A DNA stretch of 64,000 nt from Prostheceraeus crozeri (GCA_907163375.1 CAJQUW010010372.1:198501-262500); one strand, 5' to 3'; positions 41,200 to 49,961 are shown, numbered from the stretch's first letter. Notes: generated from the letters alone by a model not told the origin. Program-made: numbers and translations.

Positions 41200-42576
41200 A
41201 TGAATTCTAAAAATTCCGAAAATTTAATTAAATTAAAAATTTCTAATTTAGATTTATTGAATTATCTATTAAACAAAAATAAAAACTCAAATTGTCAGCA
41301 TATTGGAGGTGACAAGAACAAAGTTCCACACCACTTCGGTGGTGATATACAAAAAACATTAGAAAACTTTCCTGGATTTATTTGGAGTAAATATTCGAAA
41401 GAAAAACATCTTCCTGGTCATTCATATACCGGTCCAGGAACTCGATTAGATATAAGACTAGATGAGAATAATAATCCGAAACCAGGTGAAGAACCAATAA
41501 ATAGAGTAGATGCCGCCGCTTACAGGCATGATTTAGCTTATCGAAATCATGATCTAAGTTCTCGACATGCAGCTGACAAGAAGATGATTCAAGAATTAGA
41601 TAGTATTCAAAATCCTACATTTAGAGAAAAGATTGAAAGAATGTTTGTTAAGAAAGCTTTACAAGCTAAAATATTATTCGGCCAGGGTTTAAATGAAACG
41701 ACAGCTAAGCTGTCTGAGAGCAACGCTCGAACTAATAACTCTGAGAGCAACGCTCGAACTAATAACTCTGAGAGCAACGCTCGAACCTATGCGTCCGAAA
41801 TTCACAAGGAATATAGAAAGCCGAAATATCTATTGAAAGTAAAAGTATTTAATAAAGATGATATTTGGAGTGCTGATCTTATTCATATGCCGAATGAAAG
41901 GGACTACAAATACGCATTGACCGTTATAGATTTATATACACGATACGCTTGGGTAAAGCCTTTAAAAAATAAAAGTGGTCTATCAGTTAAATATGCGTTT
42001 GAAGAAATCTTTAAAGAAAGTAATAGAAAGCCAAAAAAATTGTTTGTTGATAAAGGGTCGGAATTTTATAACCGAAACGTTCAGCCACTATTTGAAACTG
42101 TTTATTCCACTGAAAATGCAGGGAAGGCCGTAGTGATAGAAAGATTCAATCGGACGTTAAAAAATAAATTATTCAAGAAATTTACTGAGCAAAAAAATCA
42201 GAAATGGTTGAAGATATTACCAGGAATTGTGGAAGAGTACAATAATAAAGTTCATTCTGGTATTGAAGAAACTCCAAAGAATGCTTCTGACGACCCTGAT
42301 CTAGTACGAAAGAAAATATTCGAGAATAATAATTTGAATGAGAGTAATCCGAATTTGCAGAAACTTAAGCCAAAATTTAAAATTGGAGATAGAGTTAGAA
42401 TATTTAAATATAAGAACAAATTTGAAAAAGGCTTTGTTGGCTATTGGACTAAAGAAATATTTGAAGTTTGCAAAATAAATCAAAGTTATCCGATTACTTA
42501 TGAAATTAAAGATTTAGATGATGAAGATATCAGAGGCCGATTTTATCAAAATGAATTACAGAAAACAGAGCTTTAA
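41200..42576 (+). CDS. PLA2-integrase fusion (element II)
   Basis: 458 residues with the same architecture as in element I: parvovirus-type PLA2 module (YTGPGTRL and DAAAYRHDLAY) and then an rve integrase core with catalytic Asp in WSADLIHM, Asp in VDKGSE and Glu in VIERFNRTLK, and a C-terminal SH3-like domain. The linker between the two domains carries a 27-nt repeat expanded to three units (SESNARTNN), against one in element I, which accounts for the length difference. No disabling change is visible, so this is the likely active integrase. Confidence 0.85.
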   Translation: MNSKNSENLIKLKISNLDLLNYLLNKNKNSNCQHIGGDKNKVPHHFGGDIQKTLENFPGFIWSKYSKEKHLPGHSYTGPGTRLDIRLDENNNPKPGEEPINRVDAAAYRHDLAYRNHDLSSRHAADKKMIQELDSIQNPTFREKIERMFVKKALQAKILFGQGLNETTAKLSESNARTNNSESNARTNNSESNARTYASEIHKEYRKPKYLLKVKVFNKDDIWSADLIHMPNERDYKYALTVIDLYTRYAWVKPLKNKSGLSVKYAFEEIFKESNRKPKKLFVDKGSEFYNRNVQPLFETVYSTENAGKAVVIERFNRTLKNKLFKKFTEQKNQKWLKILPGIVEEYNNKVHSGIEETPKNASDDPDLVRKKIFENNNLNESNPNLQKLKPKFKIGDRVRIFKYKNKFEKGFVGYWTKEIFEVCKINQSYPITYEIKDLDDEDIRGRFYQNELQKTEL

Positions 42577-42610
42577 CCTCTAGGTGGCGCTTTAGCTAGC
42601 TTCGCTTGAG

Positions 42611-43099
42611 TTATAGATTGTTTAACTCTAACATAATATCTAGAAATGATACTCCTTTTTGTAATTTGTACAAAACGTATAAACATAATTGCCCACAATA
42701 AGTTGTTCCCGGTTTTTGAATTTGAAATGTATTATAAATTCCATTGCCAAGTAATTCTTTTACTTCATTTGTAGGGGGCAAACCGTATGAGTCGAACCAA
42801 TAGTTCTCAGCCTCCGGGCGGTCAAAATAATAGTTCTGCTGATAATTTTTAACGCCTGCTGACCAATGTACACCTTTTTCATTTGACGTATGAAGATTTG
42901 TTATGAAATTTACAGTTATTGATGGAACTTTGTTCCGTGAACTGAAGGTTCCTGTTGGCCTATTTTTTAGGAATTGTAATTCATCCCTCATCAATATGTG
43001 AAAATTCTTTATTCCCAATTGATTAGCAATCTTATTTAAATCGAAATTCGTTGTTGTCTGTGTTCCATATAATTTCAAAAACTCATTTATGTTGCTCAT
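42611..43099 (-). CDS. adenain-like cysteine protease (element II)
   Basis: 162 residues, intact. Catalytic pattern: His in GVHWSAG, acidic residue in YWFDSYGLPP, Cys in TTYCGQLCLYVL. A short duplicated insert (YYFDRPEAENYWFDSYG) enlarges the loop before the acidic residue compared with element I. It should process virion precursors. It lies tail-to-tail with the integrase gene; the promoter side faces the 57-bp repeat array. Confidence 0.85.
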   Translation of the reverse strand: MSNINEFLKLYGTQTTTNFDLNKIANQLGIKNFHILMRDELQFLKNRPTGTFSSRNKVPSITVNFITNLHTSNEKGVHWSAGVKNYQQNYYFDRPEAENYWFDSYGLPPTNEVKELLGNGIYNTFQIQKPGTTYCGQLCLYVLYKLQKGVSFLDIMLELNNL

Positions 43100-43140
43100 T
43101 TTATAATAAAAAAATTTCTTAAGGGACCCCTAGAAGTCAG

Positions 43141-43378
43141 AAGGAGGGGGGGGTATTGATTTAAAACTGTTCTCTAATGATGTCTTTCCTTACTACTTAG
43201 TCAGAAGGGGGTATTGATTTAAAACATTTTTATAATGATGACTTTCCTTACTACTGGGGGGGGTATTGATTTAAAACTGTTCTCTAATGATGTCTTTCCT
43301 TACTACTTAGACAGAAGGGAGGGGGTATTGATTTAAAACTGTTCCACAATGATGACTTTCCTTGCTACTTATTCGATT
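43141..43378. repeat. 57-bp tandem repeats upstream of protease (element II)
   Basis: Four units containing TATTGATTTAAAAC and TGACTTTCCTTACTACT, separated by G-runs. They are the same units as at 13893-14075 in element I, in mirrored orientation, as expected from the opposite gene direction. Confidence 0.85.
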
Positions 43379-43765
43379 TTGAAATGATTTAATTAAATCT
43401 AAATTAAAACGTTACATTGTTCCATTTTATTCTTATGAACTCTTGTTAAGAGAATATTGATTGTTTTATCTGTATTAAGACATTAGCAACATCTGTTACT
43501 AAATTTCTCAACATGAACAGCTGCTACCAGTTTAAGCTATTCAGTATGAGAGAATTCTTTGTGACCCGCATAACTCATAACTTTTCACTTGAACAGCTGC
43601 TGCCATTATTCCACGTATTACTGCGTGCATTCATTCTGCGAGCGTTCTACGAGACTGTGACTGCTTACGAATCATCTGTGACCTTTATCTATTTTGGTCA
43701 ATTTCATCAGCGACTTTCAACAATTTTATTTTTTATCATAATTAATTCACTACGTTTTAACGAAA

Positions 43766-44356
43766 ATGGCACGTTCAAGCATCGCCTTTGCCGATTTGAA
43801 AAGAAAAATTTCAGACACTATTGTGAACGAAGATCAACGGAAGAAGTGTATTGAGATGCTAACAGAATTTCAGGAGAAATATCTTAAACCAAGGGAGGAA
43901 GAAGACATCCACGCATCAAAAACATTCAGAGAATTTTTAGTGATAAATCGATTTGAAGACACATTGCAAGATAACGCCATCAATATCAGTTCAAACTATA
44001 ATTTTGAAGAAGAAATTCAAAGAGACATCTTACCATCAGAGCTAACTAATTATTTAGCACATTTAAGAAGAGAAGAAGACATTTCGGTGAACAATACTGT
44101 GAAGTTATCGTTGTTAAAAGGAAGAGCTTTGACTGTAATCCGGGGAAGTGGCCATGTTTGTGAACAATTAGGTTATTCCAGAGGCTATAACATCTTTTTA
44201 AGAAAATTTTATAAACTATATTTACGTTTTCCGTTTATTAAGAACTCGACGGAATCTATATCATTTTTCAAAAGGAACTTCGCTATTATTGACTCGTATC
44301 TTCGCCATGGGAGACAGCGCCCAACCCTTGATGAAATACTAAACTCAATCAATTGA
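43766..44356 (+). CDS. 196-residue protein of unknown function (element II only)
   Basis: Begins MARSSIAFADLKRKISDTIV. It is mostly helical and charged, with IVNEDQRKKCIEMLTEFQEKYL early and SLLKGRALTVIRGSGHVCEQLGYSRG in the C-terminal half. Base composition is closer to host DNA than the capsid genes, and it lies in the unique spacer next to the right TIR, where Polintons often carry acquired cargo. No family recognised. An immunity or host-interaction role is possible but is only inference from position. Confidence 0.5.
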   Translation: MARSSIAFADLKRKISDTIVNEDQRKKCIEMLTEFQEKYLKPREEEDIHASKTFREFLVINRFEDTLQDNAINISSNYNFEEEIQRDILPSELTNYLAHLRREEDISVNNTVKLSLLKGRALTVIRGSGHVCEQLGYSRGYNIFLRKFYKLYLRFPFIKNSTESISFFKRNFAIIDSYLRHGRQRPTLDEILNSIN

Positions 44357-44383
44357 AACGGTAAGCTACTCGCAATGGATAAT

Positions 44384-44990
44384 AGTACTATGAGTATTAC
44401 CTTATTTCTATTTACGAGAAACAAATGTATCATGCCATAATACATTTTAGTAACATATATATTATTCGTTGTAAACCATACTACTTGTCCTCATTGGTTT
44501 TATAGTTCTATGAGCCTTACCTTATTTTACTCATACAGAAACAATTGTATCATGGCATAATACATTTTCTAGTCAACATATTTTATTCGTTGTAAACCAT
44601 GCTACTTGTCCTCATTGGTTTTATAGTTCTATGTGCCTTAGCTTATTTTACTCATACAGAAACAATTGTATCATGGCATAATACATTTTCTAGTCAACAT
44701 ATTTTATTCGTTGTAAACCATGCTACTTGTCCTCATTGGTTTTATAGTTCTATGAGCCTTACCTTATTTTACTCATACAGAAACAATTGTATCATGGCAT
44801 AATACATTTTCTAGTCAACATATTTTATTCGTTGTAAACCATGCTACTTGTCCTCATTGGTTTTATAGTTCTATGAGCCTTACCTTATTCTACTCATACA
44901 GAAACAATTGTATCATGGCATAATACATTTTCTAGTCAACATATTTTATTCGTTGTAAACCATGCTACTTGTACATAGTACTTGTCTGTG
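44384..44990. repeat. 121-bp tandem array, about five units
   Basis: Units start at about 44384 (diverged), 44505, 44626, 44747 and 44868, a strict period of 121 bp. Each includes CTATGAGCCTTACCTTATT and GTAAACCATGCTACTTGTCC. Later units are nearly identical, so the array expanded recently. Short frames inside it are by-products of the repetition. Confidence 0.95.
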
Positions 44991-45006
44991 ATGTGAATAA
45001 AATATT

Positions 45007-45330
45007 TCAAAGATGGAAATGTGTTTTCATTTTGTATCGAGTTAAAGCAGTAGCAACTACTGGAATTGTAAGAACGCCAGATGAAATGTCAATTGTTAAA
45101 GCATTAGACCTTCTCTTTCTTAATTTTTTATAATGCTCTAATCTTAATAATAATTGAGATTCCTTATCTTTCATATAACGTACTCTATCTTTGTGTTTTT
45201 CTTTGTTCATTTTTTCAATGTTCATTTTTTCAATGTCCATTAAAGTAGAACTACGTTCATATGATAACGAAGGATATATTCTTGAGGTTCCTTCCATTTC
45301 TGAAGTTCCTTCCACTTTTGTTTCTTCCAT
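45007..45330 (-). pseudogene. truncated membrane-protein gene in element II right TIR
   Basis: The inverted-repeat copy of the gene at 28285. It starts identically (MEETKVEGTSEMEG), lacks 17 codons around the first hydrophobic segment, then runs through SSGVLTIPVVATAL and leaves homology at the TIR edge. The part after the deletion (nucleotides reading SGVLTIP) is closer to the element IV copy at 63260 than to its own left-TIR partner. Confidence 0.8.
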
Positions 45331-45746
45331 TTTTAAAGAAATATTTTTAACGGGCGAAGCCCTGAACCTTCGGTTCGCAAGTCACATGATATATTTTAAA
45401 AACCTGAAAAATGGATAAAATTCATGAATTTGAAATTCTCAACTTTTATGATTTTCGGTGTCCTTGAACGGTCATGATTTTGGGGGTGAAAATCGAACCG
45501 AAGGTTCTAGGGCTTCGCCCGATTGTAATTCTCAAATTTGAGATTTTGAAAAATTTGAAAATTGGGTATTTTTAAAAACGCTTAAATTTTCGCCCTTCGG
45601 CCTTCGGCCACGTGAAATTTGAAGTCTACCTAAAATTTTGAAATTTTGATTTTTTGAAAAAACCCGCAAAAGTGTGACATCCGGCGCAAGCGAAGCGAAG
45701 CAAAGCGAAGCGAAGCGTCGCGCCGGATGTCACACTATAAACTACT
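45041..45746. repeat. Element II right terminal inverted repeat
   Basis: 706 bp, reverse complement of 27869-28625 except for a 51-bp gap. It contains the hairpin at 45671-45736 and double-hairpin repeats at 45352-45376 and 45495-45520. It ends CTATAAACTACT, followed by the duplication GATCCA at 45747-45752. Confidence 0.9.
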
Positions 45747-45752
45747 GATCCA

Positions 45753-45908
45753 CAAGAATTACTAAATAGATTAAATATTTTAATATCTGCAATAAAAGAA
45801 GGACATAATTCTAGTTTCAATGAAATTCATGCTATATTGAAAAGACTGTTAGAAAAGAAGATTCTAAATGAAGAGGATTATAGAAGTGTAACGAACCGAA
45901 TGTTCTAG
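45753..45908 (+). pseudogene. gene X of element I, 3' part
   Basis: The last 51 codons of gene X (QELLNRLNILISAIKEGHN ... VTNRMF), continuing in frame from 27868 once element II and one GATCCA copy are removed. The stop codon lies inside the double-hairpin repeat 45893-45918. No other defect. Confidence 0.85.
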
Positions 45909-46034
45909 GGCTTCGCCCGAAGCTGAAATATGTTGTTTCTAATTTTTATCTATGATTTTTATTCATGATTTTTATCTATGATTTTTATCCATGATTTTTA
46001 GCTATAATATTTATTTAAAATTTTAACTAAAAAA

Positions 46035-46823
46035 ATGTGTTCAGCAGATTTAGACAAAATTAATAATCATTTAGAAAATCTAGCAGAGATTTTGGGTTCA
46101 TCAAAATTTAGTACGACGTTAAAAATTATAACAACTACTTCATCACACACTTGTAATTTAGAACCTATTCTACATTTGGAACAAAATAAAAATTATCAAA
46201 TTGCATTGACTAGTTTCTCTACATTTAACACTATTCAAAATGTTATAAAAGATGTGAATGATCAATTTAGATATTCTACTGATAAAGGCAAAACGTGGAA
46301 AGTACTAACTTTTCTTCCTGGTTCTTACGAAGTTGAATCAATATCAAATGAAATTAAGAGACATTTAGGTATACCATTTAAAGATAAGAATCAATTACAT
46401 TTTGCAGTTGAACCGGCAGTTAATAAATTTTCTCTTACTTTAGACGAAAATCATCAAGTTGATTTTAATCATGATAGATCATTGTCAAAGCTATTAGGAT
46501 TTAATAAACAAACCTATAGTCAAGGTTATCATTTAGGTGAGAAGATTCCAAAAATAACTGAAATAAATTCAATTGTTGTACATTGTGACATTATTGAAGG
46601 AGGATATATAAATGGTAAATTATCAAATTTAATATTCAGTTTTCCAGCTTTTACTGTACCCATTGGTTATAGATTAAATGTATTTCCACAAACATTAATA
46701 TATTTTCCTATTACAAGAAAAACTATTAACAACATTAACATTAGAATCACTGATGAGAAAGGACAAGAAATAAATTTTGGAGGTGAAGAGATTATGATAG
46801 ATCTTTTGGTTCGGGAGGTATAA
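46035..46823 (+). CDS. penton-like minor capsid protein (element I)
   Basis: 262 residues, open, differing from the element II copy at seven positions. The same motifs (LEPILHLEQNKNY, PGSYEVESISNEIKRHLG) mark it as the Polinton penton-type protein. The leader holds several ATGATTTTTATC repeats (45950-46005). It survives intact beside a broken ATPase, so decay of element I is recent. Confidence 0.75.
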   Translation: MCSADLDKINNHLENLAEILGSSKFSTTLKIITTTSSHTCNLEPILHLEQNKNYQIALTSFSTFNTIQNVIKDVNDQFRYSTDKGKTWKVLTFLPGSYEVESISNEIKRHLGIPFKDKNQLHFAVEPAVNKFSLTLDENHQVDFNHDRSLSKLLGFNKQTYSQGYHLGEKIPKITEINSIVVHCDIIEGGYINGKLSNLIFSFPAFTVPIGYRLNVFPQTLIYFPITRKTINNINIRITDEKGQEINFGGEEIMIDLLVREV

Positions 46824-46905
46824 ACTCCCACGCGAAGCTAGAGAAGTTTAATTTTCTTCTTCTTCTTTAGAAACAAAAAAATAAAAATAATTTTTTTATT
46901 AAAAA

Positions 46906-47673
46906 ATGAGTGAATTACCCCCATTAAATTAAAAAAAACTTAAATTTAATCATCATCCAAATTTATCTAATAAAGTTTTGTCAGTTATTTGTGAAAGATC
47001 AGGATGTGGAAAAACGTATCTATTATTTAAAATTTTAACGACTCCAAATTTTTTGGATTATAACAATCTTATAATTTATACAACAACAGCAGAACAACCC
47101 GTCTATCAATTTTTAAAATGTGGATTTGAAAATAATCTTACAAAAACAGCAATTGCTTCATTATTCAAAGAACCTGAAAAATCTGAAGATGAAGAAGAAA
47201 TAAGTTCGTGGTGTGAAGAAGCAGCAAAAAATAAACAATTAGTTGAATCCAATAAAAATAAGCATATAAAAATACAATTAATAGATGACAGTGGTAATAT
47301 GCAAGATCCTAGTAAACTAGATAAAACAATGAAACATTGTGTAATTTTTGATGATTGTGTTAATGATAGAAATCAGTCAGTTCAGAGAAATTATTTCACA
47401 AGAGGTAGACATAATAACTGTAGTGTTTTTTATTTAACACAAAGTATGTATTCATTAGACGGAAGTGTTATTAGAAAGAATGCAAATATATTTATACTAT
47501 TTGAAATAAATGCAAGAAACTTAAGTGATTTGTTAAGAGATTTATGTATAAGAGATAAAGATGAATTTAAACAATCGTGTAATAATGCTTGGTCAAAAGA
47601 TTACGGCTTCATTACAATTAATATTGATAAAAAAATTCATGAAAGAGTTATCGAACAATTGTTCTCTGACTAG
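46906..47673 (+). pseudogene. packaging ATPase with nonsense codon and altered Walker A (element I)
   Basis: The ATG at 46906 is equivalent to the intact start at 30995, but codon 9 is TAA where element II has AAA. The rest of the frame is open. The first glycine of the Walker A motif (GRSGCGKT in element II) is glutamate here, which should impair ATP binding. Walker B (VIFDD) and NYFTRGRHNN remain. Two independent lesions make it non-functional. Confidence 0.85.
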
Positions 47674-47791
47674 GCTTCGCCCTTCGGCTCGAGGGGCTTT
47701 GCCCCGACTGAAAGTCGATCGAAGATTTGTTTACCGAGTGATAAAAATATACGAATATACTATTATTATCAGCTTTAATTTTATCCATTTT

Positions 47792-48634
47792 TTAAAATAT
47801 GATATTTGAATTTTGTGGTAACATTGGAATACAGCAAAAACATTTTACTGAACAAATTATTTTTTTATTGCTTTGTTGTCTGACATCTTTTCGTTTAAAG
47901 TTTTCTCGTTTTAAGTTTTGTTTAATAAAGTTTTGTTTAATAAAGTTTTGCTTAAATTTTCGCTTAAAGTTTCTAGCTCTTCTAAAAAAATTGTCATTTT
48001 CTTCATTAGAAATTTTACCACCAGTAAAAGTTTTACCATCACTAGAAATTTTACCATCCTGTCTATTCTTATCATCAACTTTTTCGGACTGTAATTGAAA
48101 GGTTTGATTTACTTCATTAGCTATTTGATCAAATTTTTCAATCTCATCTAACGTAATAACATTATCATCACATACTCTTTGAAAGTAGTAGTGTAATTTG
48201 TCATAAATTTCTTTAATATGTAAATGCTTAGTTTTTAATGATTTTCGTTTCTTAGTTATTAAAGATTTATCTAACATTGTAACAATTGAAGTTGCAAAAA
48301 CACCCGTACCTGTTAAAGCTGTAGCAACAACAGGAATTACTAAAACACCTGAAGATATAACAATTGTTAAAGCACCTAAACTTATTGTTAAGAATATGCC
48401 AATTCCTTGTGTTACATTCTTAACTTTAGACCATCTCTTTCTTAACTTTTTATAATGCTCTAATCTAAGTAATAATTGAGATTCCTTATCTTTCATATAA
48501 CGTACTCTATCTTTGTGTTTTTCTTTCTTCATTTTTTCAATGTTAATCTTTTCAATGTCCATTAAAGTAGAACTACGTTCATATGATAACGAAGGATATA
48601 TTCTTGAGGTTTCATCCACTTTTGTTTCTTCCAT
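47792..48634 (-). CDS. conserved Polinton membrane protein (element I)
   Basis: 280 residues from the MEETKVDETS start. Same basic helix and paired hydrophobic segments as in element II. After SNEENDN the frame differs from element II because of a T-run length change, giving a basic tail (KRKFKQNFIKQNF) and a Cys-rich end (KKIICSVKCFCCIPML). The equivalent Cys-rich sequence exists out of frame after the element II gene, which suggests the longer form is ancestral, though this is uncertain. Its start lies in the TIR. Confidence 0.6.
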   Translation of the reverse strand: MEETKVDETSRIYPSLSYERSSTLMDIEKINIEKMKKEKHKDRVRYMKDKESQLLLRLEHYKKLRKRWSKVKNVTQGIGIFLTISLGALTIVISSGVLVIPVVATALTGTGVFATSIVTMLDKSLITKKRKSLKTKHLHIKEIYDKLHYYFQRVCDDNVITLDEIEKFDQIANEVNQTFQLQSEKVDDKNRQDGKISSDGKTFTGGKISNEENDNFFRRARNFKRKFKQNFIKQNFIKQNLKRENFKRKDVRQQSNKKIICSVKCFCCIPMLPQNSNIIF

Positions 48635-49138
48635 TTTTAAAGAAATATTTTTAGTCACATGATATATTTTAAAACCCTGAAAGATGGATAAAATTCATGA
48701 ATTTGAGATTCTTAACTTTTATGATTTTCGGTGTCCTTGAACGGTCATGATTTTAAGGGTGAAAATTGTAATTCTCAAATTTGAGATTCTTAACTTTTAT
48801 GATTTTCGGTGTCCTGGAACGGTCATGATTTACAAGGTAAAAATTGTAATTCACAAATTTTGAGATTTTGAAAAATTTGAAAAATTGGGTATTTTTAAAA
48901 ACGCCCAAATTTATGAATTTAGGTCTTCATAACCTGAAAAAGGATTCAAATTCATGAATTTATGTCGTTTTTAAAAATATCATTTTTTGAAAAAATGGTA
49001 CTTTTTGAATGGACTAAATTCATGTATTTAGGTCTTAAAAACCTGAAAAAAGGACTAAATTCATGAATTTATGTCGTTTTTAAAGATACCAATTTTTTCG
49101 ATTTTATGGTGGCCTGGAACGGTCTTTTGCCCATTACT
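48587..49138. repeat. Element I right terminal inverted repeat
   Basis: 552 bp, reverse complement of 12643-13151 with an extra tandem duplication of about 70 bp around 48695-48830 (two copies of TATGATTTTCGGTGTCC). It ends GCCCATTACT, followed by the duplication AAGATG at 49139-49144. Confidence 0.9.
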
Positions 49139-49424
49139 AAGATGATGGAAAGAATGTTGTTAAACAGACTCAACCGAATCATCGAGGAGAAATCTATTAT
49201 CAGGCCAGAGCAAGCGGGATTTAGGAAATGTAGAAGCGCTGAATATCAACTGGCAAGAATGCAGTAACAAGTCGTTGATACGCTCAACACTAAGTCAAAC
49301 AACAGCAGCAGTAAAAGAACCCTCATGGCGATGATAGATTTCTCAAAAGCTTTCGATAAAGTTTGGAAACACGGCCTAATCCACAAACTGATAGACAAAA
49401 ACATCCCTATGTGAGTAGTAAGTA
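49139..49424 (+). pseudogene. LINE reverse transcriptase, continuation of the 11.1-12.6 kb part
   Basis: Starts with the AAGATG duplication and reads MMERMLLNRL, RPEQAGFRK and MIDFSKAFDKVWKHGL (RT motif A). A TAG stop follows LARMQ and another stop follows DKNIPM, where similarity continues a few codons to about 49424 and then ceases. The catalytic YxDD region and 3' end are missing, replaced by element III or another rearrangement. Confidence 0.8.
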
Positions 49425-49961
49425 AAACTCCACTTCTGGACCGCGCCAGATGGCCGCCGTCGCTGACGTCCCCCCCCCCTCTGGAACGGCAGAGTATCGT
49501 GGTCGGCCGCCGTGGTGCTTTGAGTCTGACGTCTCCCCCCCTCTGGAACGGCAGAGTGTCGTGGTGTGCCGGCCAAGTGCGTCCGCCAGGTTCGCTGACG
49601 TCCCCCCCTCTGGTCGACCGTCGTATAGCGCGCGGTGATGTGGTGTCTAGGTTGGCGTGGTGTGCCGGCCAGGTTGGCGTGGTGTGCCGGCCAGGTTGGG
49701 AGGGTGGTCTGTCGTAGCTCACCTGAAAAAATCCTAAGTGTCAGAGTGGCTTTGTATGGGTAAAATTTTGAAAATTTTCCAAAGTGTGGCTTCCCTAGTG
49801 ATCAGTACAAGGCCTTCGGGCTGTCGACGGGATCGAGTGCCACTCACTACACTCAAATCTATAATTCCTGACTTAGTGTAATACTTTAGGAATATGACTG
49901 TACTACATGATTCCAAACTTATACAAATTTCATTATCTTACAGTTAACAATAAAATCAGGC
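49425..49961. other. G+C-rich repetitive junction at the left of element III
   Basis: Contains repeated CTGACGTCCCCCCCTCTGG and GTGGTGTGCCGGCCAGGTTGG units (49465-49715), far more G+C-rich than anything else here. It may be the left end (TIR-like repeats) of element III or a separate satellite. Sequence from 49730 to 49961 is ordinary, with a possible splice acceptor TTATCTTACAG at 49943 before the next gene. Confidence 0.45.

Larger units (their letters stand above)
27869..45746. mobile_element. Element II: nested, nearly intact Maverick/Polinton
   Basis: A 17,878-bp element with inverted repeats beginning AGTAGTTTATAGTGTGACAT, flanked by the 6-bp duplication GATCCA. Genes: membrane protein, gene X, penton, packaging ATPase, 109-residue protein, PolB (all +), clamp-like (-), fibre, pVI-like, major capsid, pX-like, PLA2-integrase (all +), protease (-), 196-residue protein (+). 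It contains a complete set of replication, integration and virion genes. The only visible lesion in a major gene is an in-frame TGA in the clamp-like gene. It may have been mobile recently. Confidence 0.95.
12643..49138. mobile_element. Element I: outer Maverick/Polinton (interrupted)
   Basis: Inverted repeats start AGTAATGGGCAAAAGACC at both ends and are flanked by the 6-bp duplication AAGATG. It spans 36,496 bp, of which 17,878 bp plus a 6-bp duplication belong to the nested element II; its own length is therefore about 18.6 kb, normal for Polintons. Own genes in order: protease (+), PLA2-integrase (-), pX-like (-), major capsid (-), pVI-like (-), fibre-like (-), zinc-finger protein (+), membrane ATPase (+), PolB (+), gene X (+, split by element II), penton (+), packaging ATPase (+), membrane protein (-). 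Several genes carry disabling changes, so it is a decayed copy. Confidence 0.95.

Noticed and set aside
43513..43854. 113-codon frame upstream of the 196-residue gene
   Set aside because: Overlaps the start of the better-supported gene in another frame and has no recognisable feature.
44384..44990. CRISPR-like array
   Set aside because: Units of 121 bp repeat completely, without unique spacers; it is a simple tandem repeat in a eukaryotic context.
12643..49138. A single 36-kb giant Polinton with internal inverted duplication
   Set aside because: The inner copy has its own inverted repeats, its own 6-bp duplication, and sits in the middle of a gene that is restored by its removal, so two elements explain the data better.
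49411..49430. AGTAGTAAG at 49415 as the Polinton-type terminus of element III
   Set aside because: The bases match the expected continuation of the LINE RT (Val-Val codons), and no reverse complement is found on the right side within the window.
49246..49722. Minus-strand frame of 158 codons and plus-strand frames in the G+C-rich block
   Set aside because: They arise from G+C-rich tandem repeats, have Pro/Arg-rich low complexity and no domain, and partly overlap the LINE RT on the other strand.
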